Source: Pyropia yezoensis (lineage: Eukaryota; Rhodophyta; Bangiophyceae; Bangiales; Bangiaceae). From it: 64,000 bases of DNA. Shown here in pieces: positions 1-10,622 of this stretch (positions are counted from its first letter, which is position 1; each line of letters begins with the position of its first letter). Both the position numbers and the translations under genes were made by a program. The notes under the pieces are model-generated. The model was not told the DNA's origin. It was given only the letters and a program-made list of their open reading frames with translations, and ran no database searches. Where the stretch lies: the NCBI GenBank assembly GCA_009829735.1, contig CM020619.1, positions 4,479,727-4,543,726 of the forward strand, read 5' to 3'.

Positions 1-1031
1 GGTGTGGACGTGCTCGAGGCTGTGCACGGTGGCACCTGGTTCGGCCCGAGGACGTGCCGGACTAGGGAGGGAGCTATGTAGCATCCCTGGCCCCGACTTG
101 GCGCCGACCCGGGACTGCAACCAGAGGGCACCAGGTGCCAGTACACGCCCGCCGTGTGGTGATGGTTGGCGGCCGTGGCCCGTGCCCGGCACTGGGATGC
201 GGTGGACTACGCTATCCACACGCGAGAGAGGGATTTCTGATGTGTTTTTGCATACTTGTGAGGGACTTGATTTGAGAGAAATTGAGTGTGAGATTAGCGA
301 GTGGGAATAGAATTAGTAGTGATAGTGGCCCCCGACCTGACGAGGTTAGACTCGAGTTGGGGCCGCTCGGGGTTATGGGGGGGGGCTACCTGGCCAACGT
401 GCCGAGGCTCACCCAGATGCACGTTAAGAGGGACAGCGAGGCGCCCTTGGCCTGCGCCCTCAGGGAAAAAGACAACTGCGCGTTTGCTTTCCTCTTCCCC
501 GTGTGCACTACCGTGCGTATCTGTTTGCCCTGCGAGCAGGCACGTGAGGCAACAGGCATACCATTCTCGTAGTTCCCCTTTCTGTGTTACCTGTCCCTTT
601 CCCCCGAGGGATATTGACACGTGTCTGGGAGGATCGAGTTTTATACCACACCCCCCTAGATACGCGCACCCCCGGGAAGTGAGCTGTTTTCTCTGCCCTG
701 GCGACAAACGGCGACGCCGCCGCCGTCACCGCCTCGGCTGCCGCGGCCGACACGATCCCTGGTCCCGTCGACGGGGGCCGTTGTGCGCACGAGAATTACT
801 GAGATATACAGAATTTTGGATTGTTTTGGATTTGGGCCTAATGTGCATTTTGTGGGGTACTTGCGGACCCGGAATTCATGAGAGGCTTAGACCGTGCATG
901 GTGTGCGCGCTCGTGGCATTCAGTCAAAGCGCTCTTGCTCTTGCAAACACGAGAGATACTATGCAAAAAAAACACATAGCCATCAGTACAGTTGCGTCTC
1001 GCCACAAACAGACACCACGAGCGGACCACCA
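1..1031. other. No supported gene
   Basis: I see no convincing coding region, RNA gene or repeat here. The open frames are short and change frame without homology. This stretch lies downstream of the Harbinger transposase stop and may include the end of that element, but I could not identify terminal inverted repeats. Confidence 0.5.
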
Positions 1032-2381
1032 TCATGGCTGTTGTGTCTCCCCACGAACCGACCACAAGTGATCAATTAATGAAGCACGCAGAGGAACATG
1101 CCCACTCTCGCTCATGACCTCGTCCGAGCGCTCCACCAAGGACGCCAGCCCAACACAAGGTCCCACAGGTGAAGCAATATCCCCGGCCCCATGCATACCA
1201 GGGAGGCACTCGTAAAACTCATCCAGCACGCCAACAGACTCCCCCCCATCATCCGCCTCGCCGGCGAGCTCCCCATGCTTATCCATGGATGCAATCAAAT
1301 TGTGCAAGATAATGCACACGTCCGCAACCTGCAATATCAACTCGTCACTCCACTCTTCCCTGTCTTGACGCAGTATCCGAAAGCGCCCCTGAAGACACCC
1401 GAAAAACCTCTCAACATCCTTACGTATCGCTTCTTGGCACTTCTTGGCGTGAATCTCTTTCTCGCTTGTTGCACCAGAGCCGGGAAGAAAAAAAATCGCC
1501 CATCGCGGGTATATGCTGTCGCCGAGAAAGAAGAGTGGCCAGGAACGTCGGATTCCGTTCAGAACGTAGCCACCAGGAAGATGGATGCACCGGCGGCCGC
1601 ACAATATCTCGGAGAAGAGGGGGCTGTGGCTGGCAACAGTGATATCGTTGTTCGTACCTGGCCGACCAGCAAACCAGTCCATGCAATACAGGTCCCCGTC
1701 CACGAGCGCCTGGCACGACAGCACCGCCAGTTTTCCGTCCTTAGGGTTGTGGTACTGTCCTTTGAAGGCTCTGGGGCAGTTCTTCCACTTGATTTTCATG
1801 CAGTCCACTGACCCCATACAGCCTGGGAGACCACGCGCCGCAAAACTGTCCGTCAGGGCCGCGAGCTCAGCTGCAGTCGGATGCCGGTTCAAAAATTGAG
1901 GTCCAAATCGGGACCGCACGGCACGGAGGACGGCTACAAAAGCTTGTCGTTGAGCCTCCACCGACATGCGGGAGTGGTCGTCGAGATCTCGAAATGATCG
2001 ACCAGTGCCCAGACGCCGTAGCGAGTTCAGAATCTTGACGTGGAAGGGATGGCCACGCCTGCCCGTGCAGTCGGTCCGCTGCAGCAGCGTCGGGTCCACG
2101 AGGGGCAGCTCGCGCTCCAGGATATGGTACAACCGGAGAGGAACTCGGAACACTCCGCGAAAGTGGGAGGAGGTATACCTCGGAGAGGATGACAGGTAGT
2201 CGGCAACCCAGGAACACGCACCTCGGCTTATGTTCGAAGCCGACCCTACGTGCCGCCCGCCCCACACTGCTGGTACTGGCTCGAGCGCACCCCCGCCGGC
2301 CGTTGCAGCAGCTAAGCATACTTCGATAACAGCCTCCTCCTCGTCATCGTCGCTCAACAGGTGCGTTAATAGGTCGTCCAT
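1032..2381 (-). CDS. PIF/Harbinger-type DDE transposase
   Basis: A single 449-aa open frame with an ATG start. It matches the plant-type Harbinger transposase (HARBI1-like nuclease) pattern, which cuts and pastes its own element in the nucleus. The likely catalytic triad is D193 (in GSVDCMKIKW), D288 (in LGDSIYP) and E324 (in RKDVERFFGCLQGRF). D288 and E324 have 35 residues between them, as expected for this family. A GTNNDITV block at about 243-250 matches the usual PIF G-x-x-N-D motif. The N-terminal 30 residues are acidic. The frame has no stop, so it could be active. PIF elements normally also need a second Myb-like ORF; I did not find one nearby, and I could not locate TIRs or the 3-bp target duplication. 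Confidence 0.9.
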   Translation of the reverse strand: MDDLLTHLLSDDDEEEAVIEVCLAAATAGGGALEPVPAVWGGRHVGSASNISRGACSWVADYLSSSPRYTSSHFRGVFRVPLRLYHILERELPLVDPTLLQRTDCTGRRGHPFHVKILNSLRRLGTGRSFRDLDDHSRMSVEAQRQAFVAVLRAVRSRFGPQFLNRHPTAAELAALTDSFAARGLPGCMGSVDCMKIKWKNCPRAFKGQYHNPKDGKLAVLSCQALVDGDLYCMDWFAGRPGTNNDITVASHSPLFSEILCGRRCIHLPGGYVLNGIRRSWPLFFLGDSIYPRWAIFFLPGSGATSEKEIHAKKCQEAIRKDVERFFGCLQGRFRILRQDREEWSDELILQVADVCIILHNLIASMDKHGELAGEADDGGESVGVLDEFYECLPGMHGAGDIASPVGPCVGLASLVERSDEVMSESGHVPLRASLIDHLWSVRGETQQP

Positions 2382-5300
2382 TGGAAAAAAAACGGGGGGG
2401 GGGCGGGGGTAGGGAAGGTCGGAGGGTGAGACGGGTCACGCAATGACAGGCAGGCAGGGATGTCGGCAGCGATTCACGAGCGTGTGCGTTGTCTCGCCAC
2501 TCTTCAAACCCTTCAGACTTAGCAAATTAAATAGAATTCCACATCAAGTGGCTCTCATTTTGACATGCAAGTCTGCTGAAGACGCCAGGATGGCTCAGGA
2601 CCGATAGACATGCTCGGAGCTATCGCTATAAAAAGTAGCTGAATGGGTATGGGTTTTAGCTCCACCGATAGACATGCTCTTACGAAGCAAGTCCTTGATG
2701 AAATAAGGCGCGGCATTGACATTGACCGGAGGCATGTGGCGTTCGCCACCACACACCCTGCGACGTTCGAAGACATTGACCTGTTGAGCGGCTGTCACAC
2801 GTGGAGCGGGGCACTAAAATCGTTTAATTACCATTGGTACATGTCACAAAAAGGTCTGAATTCCGTTGGCCCCATCATGGGGCTCCGAAATCAAGGCTCG
2901 CTGTCGATTGGTTGCGTACCGTCCGACGGCATTGAGAGCTGGCCTCCAGTAATGTGCATCCCCCAAAAAGTAGACCTGCAGCAGTCGTGAAGGTGCAATT
3001 CGTGTGCATGACATGCCTGGAACGTATAGGAGAGATGCAATTTCAGAGGCAATTCTTGAGGAGTCATGTGCAAGGGATGCGTCTCATTGGCTGCTCAATC
3101 TTCATCGGTAGATCTTCACCTGTAAAAGTCTAGCCCACATACAGGATCGGCGGAGCATTGCAGAACATAGACATAACAGACCCCAGCTTAGGGGCCTGCG
3201 GGAGGTGTCTCACACCATGCAGGGGGCAGTATGCTGCAGTCGAGACCTGTCCGAGGCCCAAGAGTCATGCAGAAACCGTGCAGAGGCACACCGGTTAACT
3301 TTGTGTGGCTCTGCGCCGGCTTTGTGTGGCTCTGAGCCCCCCTCGAGTCAAACAGGCACAAGAATTGCTCTGCCTGCAGGCTCAGGGTGCAATAAATGGG
3401 TCCTGTCGCAGTCGTGCACCCGCAAGGGAGCTGGTGCTGCGCTCCCGAAAGCGCATCGGTGACCCATGCGAGGCCAGCAGGTGCAGAGATCTGTGCCAGC
3501 AGACCGGCTGGAAATCTTAGGCGCCTGAGATCGCGCGGCCTGATGCTGTTGCGCCTTAAGGCTGTCTGTGGCAGCCCGTGAAGTACCGTGAAGGCCATGG
3601 GACGCCGGTGGCCCTTGAGGCCTTGCGCAACGACGCCCAAGCTTGAGTGCCTGAGCGAGTGAAGAACTCACTTTTTATTTTCTTGGAGATTCGACATGTG
3701 CATTAATATACATGCGTCCAATGACAACATTGTTCAATGACTCCTCTTCATTGGCTGTACGCCGGTGTAAGACCGAGCGAAGATCCCCAAGCCCTAAGTT
3801 TTGTCGCAAAAAGCCGACGACAGAGTGGCCCGACAGCTTTTCTTCGTCGCGCACCTCATATCAGTCGAAGCGGGGCCGCCCGACTTCTCCTCTGTCGAAG
3901 GCAAGGCGCCTTCGGCATGGTGGTTAAGCGCCCCGGGGAAGCAACGGTGTGGAAAAACGAGCGGACTTTAATGAGGGAGGCTTGGGGGCGTGGCCAAATT
4001 AGAGGGAATGGACATCGCAGAGGTTTCATCAACTAGGCAAGAAAGATCACAAGGAGGACGCAGGGCATGAAAGAGGATGGAGCGAGGCGAAGGGTACACA
4101 CGAGGGAAGTCAAAGACCTGAGCGTATACAAAAAGCAGAAAAAGATGTGCAAAGAGGTACACCAACATGGGGACTGGGAAACAAGACAGGCAGACTGTAC
4201 AAAACGAGTGGAAACAACGACCAATGCAGGGGGGGAGAAAGACGGGGGCGTGAGGCGAGTCAGGTTGGCGGGGGGGTGACAACGACCGGGGGGACGACGA
4301 CGGGGGCGGCGACGTCGAAGATGGGGGGATCGCCGATGGCGACAGGTGGGCGACGACGGCAGCGGGGTGGGCGACGACGACGGCGCGGACGACAAAGGGA
4401 GCGGCGACGCCGAGGGGGGCGGCGACGCCGACGGGGGCGGCATCGAAGGCGGGGGCGGCGATGCCGACGAGGGCGGCATCGACGACGGGGGCGGCCACGA
4501 CGCCGACAGGGGGAGTGGCGGACGCGTGCGGTGATGACCGTCGGTGGGTGGTCTGGTTTTTTACATGGGGCGACGGCCACATTTTCGCACGAAGCTCCAT
4601 GTCGATCGCCCACCTGCTTACACTTCTGAACGTGTGCAGTTAATTACCGATTGGTCATATTTGTGACATGCCGCGGTCCTGCGCGACACGTGTTGCATTG
4701 CATGTCACGCATGACAACATACATGAGCTACTTTTTGGGGAATGCACAATATTGCCGCGTACATTGCGGCACGATCCGACCACCTGCCCGTATGGCCTGC
4801 AAACGACCCGATTCCAGGCCTCATGCGACCCTCGGCACGGCACGACCTTTCCACTTTTGGTCCGTGCCGAGGTGTCGACCAATAAGAGGGGTCCGTTGTA
4901 CCGCTTTCCGGCTACACTTGGGTGGCTTCGAGTGGGCCTCCGGGAGCGTGTAAAATAGGGTGCATTTTGAAGGATCGTTGGGAAATGGTGGGTTGCTGAT
5001 AGTGGCTCTTCTGACAGTACTCCGTTGGCCCCCCCATGTTTCGCAGGCGAGCAATCACATTCGGGAGATAGTGCCGTGGTCATTTATCGGGGCAGCCAAC
5101 GGCACAGGTGGCTGTGTTCCAACGACTTAGTGGACCATCAGACTGCGTACATGCGTGGCTCCCGACGTCGTTTGTGTACCTGCCAGCCGTGCGTCCACTC
5201 TTTGCGAGCGCGTGCCACGCGTTGAGCCTTGTGGTTGGACGCGGTTGTGTCCATGCCTCCTATCGTTGTGTACCCTTCGCGTCGGGCCATCTCGCGGCAC

Positions 5301-6044
5301 CGCGGCGTCGCCTGTCGGCAACGTGTCCGTGGCGCCCGCTTGCCTCTGTTGCACCCTTGTTCACGTCGCGGTCGCCTCCTCCGTATCTCGGCATCCCTTC
5401 CTCCTCCGCGCGCTTGTTGCCGATTTACGCCTCGCTTGCCGCTTTCGCCTCTGCGCGGCTGCTGCCGGCCCTTGCTCATCCCGCTCATCTTTGCCTCGCG
5501 TTTCGCCTGGCCTTCCTTGTGGGAGATTGGGCCGAGATTCGGTGCCAATACTTTGGATGTTCGGGTCAAGGAGGCCCGACCGGAAGTCAAAACTCACCCG
5601 ACTTACCATGGCGAAACAATTTGACTTTCGGACAGAAATTCGAGTAGGACTTCCGGCATACGAGCGCAGAGTATTGCTGCTGGAAATTAGTTCCTGGGGA
5701 TTCTTGCGCGAGAGCCAGACGGATTTTCACGCTTTGTATGTTTTGCGCGTGGAATGTCATGACTGGGTGGTATGCGGGGCGATCTTCTGAATGTTGCGGA
5801 GGGGTCGCGTGAGCGAGTGGAGGGAGTTGATGAGGAGGAACAGCAAGGCGGGGAGGCCCCACCATGGCTGGCCGAGCGAGACGCCACCGTCTGGCTCCGA
5901 CTCGTCTTGTTCGTGCTTTGGTGGGTTGACCCACTGACCACACGCGAGACGCGTAATCGGCCCCTTGAGGTGCTTGCTTCCGTCGTTCCAAGTTAGGATA
6001 TCGGCAGTACTCGTCCTCCTTCCCTCAGTCGGGGCTGGTGGTTG
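2382..6044. other. Gene-poor interval left of the retroelement
   Basis: No supported gene. It contains a 15-bp direct repeat CCGATAGACATGCTC at 2601-2615 and 2665-2679, and a GC-rich simple repeat at about 4240-4530, listed separately. Long frames such as 5155-5790 on the + strand lack recognisable features and look like chance frames in GC-rich DNA. Confidence 0.5.
4240..4530. repeat. GC-rich imperfect repeat (GGCGRCGMCG type)
   Basis: An irregular tandem array of GGCGACGCC / GGGGGCGGC units. It yields Asp-Gly-rich translation on one strand and Arg-rich or Pro-rich translation on others, which explains the overlapping frames here. I treat it as a simple repeat, not a gene. Confidence 0.7.
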
Positions 6045-6049
6045 GGAGT

Positions 6050-6412
6050 TGTGGCAGTATGGGAACCCGTATTGTTATCCCAACGGAGGGGGGCTACTTC
6101 TGATTCGTACCTTTCATTTTTGTGGATTCACTATGGCTAAGGTATCTACGGGTTACGTATATCCAGAGGGACTTGCGTATTGGAGGGTCGGGTATTTAGA
6201 GGTCGCCTCCGCGGGTTCATCACGAGAAGCCGGCGGCGGTTCAGCCGCGGGCAATAGGAAAACAACAATCCCCTCCCATTTGGGCTCCCATCTTGGTCCC
6301 ATGGCTTGTGCCCCAAGGACAAAAACCTTGGCCACCGGGTGAATCTGACGTCGATCCCCCTTCGCGAGTGTTCCCTGAGAGTGGACAGGTAACGGATCCC
6401 TATTGTGCTACA
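6050..6412 (+). repeat. 5' LTR of the outer element
   Basis: 363 bp, starting TGTGGCAGTATGGG and ending TATTGTGCTACA. It aligns with 25059-25418 and, more distantly, with the solo LTR 47880-48241. All share the CCCATTTGGGCTCCCATCTT block and the CCTGAGAGTGGAC block near the end. Confidence 0.92.
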
Positions 6413-6434
6413 TTGGTGAAGCAGCAGGGGACGG
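6413..6434 (+). promoter_or_regulatory. Primer binding site of the outer element
   Basis: TTGGTGAAGCAGCAGGGGAC lies directly after the LTR. TGG followed by a sequence complementary to a tRNA 3' acceptor is the usual form. The inner element has a nearly identical site (TTTGGTGGAGCAGCAGGGGA), so both probably use the same tRNA. I cannot name the tRNA from sequence alone. Confidence 0.75.
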
Positions 6435-6615
6435 GTTTCCGTCACTCTAGTGGTGACGCCGTCTCCGGCCCTGGCACACGGATAGGGACCCGTCCCCTCT
6501 TCTGTATCTTTTGTCCGTTGGTGGTGTTACTACTTACGGAGTGTGGCTACTTAAGTATCGCTACGTATTGCTGTGGTTGCTGGCTGATTGTGGTATTGAT
6601 TGATTGACTGCCACA

Positions 6616-7761
6616 ATGACTACCCTTGGGACTGGGGGACCATTTGAGGACGGATCGGGGTCGACCCCGATCCCTGGAGTACTGGAGGGCCCCGCCTCCG
6701 GGACCCGGAGTGACAGCGAGGTGACTCCTCGTCCGAGCGGAGCCGGATCTACGTTCGTGACGGCACGCACGGGGGGTGACGGGGACTCGTCACCCCACTG
6801 GTCGGCAGAGATGACTCCGCTGGCGCCGTCACCTTGGGACTCACTGGTAGCCTCGCTGGCGCCCATCGAAGCCCGGTTCTCCGGGTTAGATGCCCGTGAA
6901 GAGCGGAAGGAGGATGCTATGGCGGTACTGATGTCAGCCAGCCACGCGAAGTTTCCCTGTCGCATCATCCCTACACCGGTACGGTTCGGCCGGGTCAGGA
7001 GCGGCGCGGAGGATACCGATGGTGACCTCGGTACGGACCGTTCGGAACTGGCCCCGGATACAGAGGGATTCGAATCCGACTCGTCGGTGGGGCTGGAGCG
7101 TAGCCAGGCGGGCCCCCGCGGGCTGAGCACGGCAGGCACGTCTGCTGTGCCTGAGCCGGCGGCATATGATGGGGATGCCTTCACGTACCACACTCAAGAA
7201 GAGAGTGAGGTTCCGGTATCAGAATTGGATCCGGGACACCTACCGGCGGCACTCATCCAAGCCATCACTACGCAGGTGACTGCGAGCATTATGCAACGCA
7301 TGGAGTCGTCGGAGTCTACCCGGAGATTAGCGCAGCGCCTGGACACCCAGGAAGCGCATCCGGAGATCGTGAACGAGGTCTTCCGGTCGGTGATTACCCC
7401 CGACCGCTACCGACTGGAAAACCGGTCGGGTCGGGTGTCGGAAGCGATGCGCAACCCCTCGCATCGGGCTATCCAATCCATGCAGACCCTGATCAAGGAA
7501 GTTCCGATGTTCGGAGGGCCAAATGGACGTCCATTGGCGGTCATCGGATTCTTGACTAGCTTCAAGGCGGCCGCAGACAAGGCCCTCGTTAACGATGGGC
7601 TTGCTCTGAAGATACTCCCGTTCTTCGTGGACGAACGGGTGAGCGGTATCCTTCTGCAGTCGTCTCCGATGCCGGGGATGAGGGTGGTTGCCACCTTCAT
7701 GGATTACCGAGGGGTCCTCACGCAGCTGCTGAGCAGCTACCTCAGTGAGGACAAGTGCGAG
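6616..7761 (+). pseudogene. Outer Ty3 gag, truncated by the inner insertion
   Basis: Gag would form the particle core. The first ATG in frame is at 6616. The N-terminal about 200 residues are Ser/Gly/Thr/acidic. The central part (about residues 290-380, FGGPNGRPLAVIGFLTSF and following) aligns in character with the inner Gag core (VFEFLRRFTKACDDN). The frame runs into the inner element's LTR at 7762; residues read past that point come from LTR sequence and are not Gag. The C-terminal zinc knuckle and all of the protease expected next are absent on both sides of the insertion. Confidence 0.8.
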
Positions 7762-8229
7762 TGTGGCAAAAACCTCTCGCACACGCGACACCCAAGTTGG
7801 GGCGGTGTACAAGGGCTGCCTCCCATGTCGGGGGAACCGGAAGAAGTGCAAGTCGCACACACTCTATCCCTGTTGTGGGGCAATCCCCCCACTGACAAAC
7901 AAGAAGATGGTGTGTGGTCCAACAGTTTCTTGGTCGGGACGGGGACGCAGGGCCAAGCCCCGCTGTCCCTCCCCTTATCCCCCCAGGGTCCCCTCAGAAT
8001 CTCGCCACTCAGAATCTCCAACCCCTGCACCTGCCCACCGGGCCACACGAAAATCAAGACCATAAATGCAGAAAACCCTCAAATCCAAGTTGGATTTACT
8101 ACTAAGCTAACTATCCCAAACTTAGGGAATATGGACCCAAATGCAGGGGGAGGAACGGATCAGGCTAGTGGCCTGCCGCCCCTTGCATGGCACGTGTTGC
8201 CCCCCTACCTGGGGGTCAATACTGCCACA
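7762..8229 (-). repeat. 3' LTR of the inner element
   Basis: 468 bp. It matches 16668-17135 with five differences after the first 32 bp. It holds two CAASTTG palindromes, CCCAAGTTGGG (7791-7801) and AAATCCAAGTTGGATTT (8081-8097). A partial third relative lies at 25815-26070. Confidence 0.93.
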
Positions 8230-8244
8230 CTCCCCTCTCCTGAG
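8230..8244 (-). promoter_or_regulatory. Polypurine tract of the inner element
   Basis: On the - strand the bases just before the 3' LTR read CTCAGGAGAGGGGAG, a purine-rich tract placed where plus-strand DNA priming occurs in Ty3-type elements. Confidence 0.8.
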
Positions 8245-8567
8245 TTGCGACCGACCCGGTCGGCCCTGTGAGGGGGTGCGTAAACGCACGTCTCGGCGTT
8301 GGGGGCGCGACCTGCTGTACCCCCTTGAGTACGTAACGCGGATGTGGAGGCGGTCGCGTTGACCGCCCCTCTCCTTAAGCTTGCCCACTTGGCAGCTTGC
8401 TCTCCCCGGTTCTCACTTCACCACCACCACCACCTCCCCTTCACCTTCCCCTGGGCCGCCCCACGCTGGAGAGGCCACCCGTTTACCCACGATCCGAGTC
8501 CCCCTCAACTCGAGGCGGGTCTCGTACTGCTGGAGCCAGGGCGTCTCTCCGCAACTTGGGGAGAGCC

Positions 8568-10403
8568 ATGGCGACCCCGGGGGTGGAGACGGACTCCCTC
8601 GATGAACGTATGGAGGACACCTCCTACGGTGCGGCGCCCGCCGGAACTTCCGGCGGGGGCTCCGCGGTTACTCCGGGGTATGGGACTCCCGCGTCACCCG
8701 GCTTTGGGTTGACGGCGGGATCTCCCCCGGAGGCGGGACACGTTGTCCCGCGTGAGGCCTTGGGGCGGTGGTTTTACAACGCTTGGCCTCTGTATGAGGA
8801 GGGGCGGACTATTCTTCGCTGTGGCCCACTTGGCGCAGCGATGGGTCGGGTATGGGACCGCCTACGGGAGAAGTATCCCCGTAGGGTCGGGTTCCCTGCC
8901 GGCTTCAGGACGGACCAGTTTGCCTTCCTAGACGATGAGGAGGTCGAGGACGTACAGCGGGCCAAGGCCATGATGGACTGCGGGGGAACTATCCCGGGTC
9001 CCTGCGACTTGCCGACCTTTACTTGGGACGCGGTGGCAACTCGCCCCCCGTACCTTAACGAGGCCGATCCGCACACTCATCGCTTTGATGTGCGGATGGA
9101 GAAGGACTCTAGGCGAGGTCCCTACTTGGTGACCTCGGCTCAACTTGAGTTTCCGCAGCAGTCCGCTGCCAGTAAGGAGCAGTACTACCCGAAGAAGCCC
9201 GAGTGGTGGCCTCAAGTTGAGGTCCCCTACGGGTTCCCGGCGTTGCTGCCACGGTTGCTCGACCACTTCGGCTCCGTCATGTTGACGGCTAGCCCAGATA
9301 ACCTGGTGTGGGCCACGTTGGCCACCCAGTGGCTCCTCGAGGTCTTGTCGACCTGGGTGTCCTGTGTCCAGCGGCGGGGGATGCTTTGGTATCTTCCCCT
9401 CCGGCTTACCCAAGGTTTGGAACAGCTCACCCCTCAGCTAGTTGCTGAGGGGTGCTCATCAGGACAACTCACTCTACTTGAGGAGATGCTCCGCCTCCAC
9501 AAGTTTATCGAGTGGGAGAGCATTGAGCACAAGTTGCGCCGCCCCACTCGTGGACCCAAGGACGATGGCGCACTTCGCCAGTTCGTGTGGGTCGCTCGTG
9601 AAGTTCACGACGGCCCTGTGGTGCTACGAGAGGGGTTGGGCATCGGGGACTACCCGTATGCCCCGGGGGTGGATCGCCACACTGCGCCACCCCCGGACAA
9701 GGCCATAGTTATGGCTGTGCCCTCATATGATGACCATATGACTCAACCCACTGCGAAGGCCCCAAGTCGGGGTCGCAGTTACACCCGGGTCCCGCCACCT
9801 CGGCGTGCCTTTCCGCTTCCTCCTGTCCCCTACCAGCCGCACGGGGACATCCCGATTAGCGTGGCCGTTGAGTCGTCCACCCCGGTGTCCCCCATCTCGG
9901 GGGCCACCCTCCTGACGGTATACCCCAAGTTGGTGTTACCGCCCACGCCTCTAACCTCAGAGATGATGATCACCACGTTGGTGCGCACCATGTCCTGGTT
10001 GGCCGCGTCGACCGCAACCCTTCAAACTTCCGAGACTCCTCAACTTGAGGAGCGCGTTCGTACGGCAGTGGCGACCGCTAGTTGCGAGTCGGTGGCGGAG
10101 TTTATGACGGCCGAGTTGGCTCGCATCGGGGCTATTATGCCCCAACCAGCTCCACTTGGGCGTGGCAAACGTCGCGCGAGCCGGGCATACTCGCCTCCTT
10201 GCCGTCGTCGCCGACACTCGCGGCGCTCTCCCTCCGTGTCGGAAGACGAGTTGTCTTACTCCGTCTCGGAGTCCTCCACTCCTTCAGATTCGGAGTCGGT
10301 CCGGCGTATGCGTCGCCAACTTGCGCGCAAGACTAAGCAGAAGAGCAGCCGCGGTCGTCGGCACTTGCGCGACCGTAAGGGGCGCGGCGGTTCCGACTTG
10401 TAG
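8568..10403 (+). CDS. Antisense accessory ORF of the inner Ty3 element
   Basis: An uninterrupted 611-aa frame opposite to gag-pol, between pol and the 3' LTR. I chose the ATG at 8568 (context GAGCCATGGCG) because the longer frame upstream starts at TTG in Pro-rich sequence. Visible parts: an acidic start (residues 1-20), a Gly/Ser/Pro linker to about 60, a folded-looking middle with many Trp/Tyr/Leu (about 65-340), a Pro-rich linker, a helical segment (about 450-530), then a basic Arg/Ser tail (about 540-611: RRRRHSRRSPS, RRMRRQLARKTKQKSSRGRR) that could bind nucleic acid or enter the nucleus. I do not recognise the family. A broken relative sits at the same place and orientation in the outer element (21176-23716), which argues for a real gene. 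The function is unknown; silencing escape or RNA binding are guesses. Confidence 0.75.
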   Translation: MATPGVETDSLDERMEDTSYGAAPAGTSGGGSAVTPGYGTPASPGFGLTAGSPPEAGHVVPREALGRWFYNAWPLYEEGRTILRCGPLGAAMGRVWDRLREKYPRRVGFPAGFRTDQFAFLDDEEVEDVQRAKAMMDCGGTIPGPCDLPTFTWDAVATRPPYLNEADPHTHRFDVRMEKDSRRGPYLVTSAQLEFPQQSAASKEQYYPKKPEWWPQVEVPYGFPALLPRLLDHFGSVMLTASPDNLVWATLATQWLLEVLSTWVSCVQRRGMLWYLPLRLTQGLEQLTPQLVAEGCSSGQLTLLEEMLRLHKFIEWESIEHKLRRPTRGPKDDGALRQFVWVAREVHDGPVVLREGLGIGDYPYAPGVDRHTAPPPDKAIVMAVPSYDDHMTQPTAKAPSRGRSYTRVPPPRRAFPLPPVPYQPHGDIPISVAVESSTPVSPISGATLLTVYPKLVLPPTPLTSEMMITTLVRTMSWLAASTATLQTSETPQLEERVRTAVATASCESVAEFMTAELARIGAIMPQPAPLGRGKRRASRAYSPPCRRRRHSRRSPSVSEDELSYSVSESSTPSDSESVRRMRRQLARKTKQKSSRGRRHLRDRKGRGGSDL

Positions 10404-10622
10404 CCGCCGGCCCCGCCGACTGGTGGGGAGCGTTATCGCCGTGGGTCTCGCCGCTCGCCTCCAAGTGAGGGCGAGGGCCGTGGGGTTGGAGAGTCTAGCA
10501 TACATGCCTAGTTGGCAGCTGCCTTTGTTGTGAGAGTGTGAGGGTAAGGGCTGTAATTAAAAGCCACTCTGCGTACCACTTCGACTTGAAGCACTCTCTT
10601 GGCACTGTTACTCGGCCTTCCC
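10404..10622. promoter_or_regulatory. Gap between convergent pol and antisense ORF (inner)
   Basis: A 219-bp gap between two converging stop codons. It should hold 3'-end signals for both transcripts. It contains AATTAAA at about 10556 and small hairpins (CCCTCACGTTGAGGG at 10619-10633, reaching into pol, and TTCGACTTGAA). Confidence 0.4.

Noticed and set aside
4147-4629. Arg-rich and Asp/Gly-rich frames
   Set aside because: They are products of the GGCGRC simple repeat in different frames.
7745-8271. Reading 7745-8271 as the zinc-knuckle C-terminus of the outer Gag
   Set aside because: The Cys-rich frames lie wholly in the inner LTR and recur at 16669 and 25830, so they are LTR sequence and not Gag.
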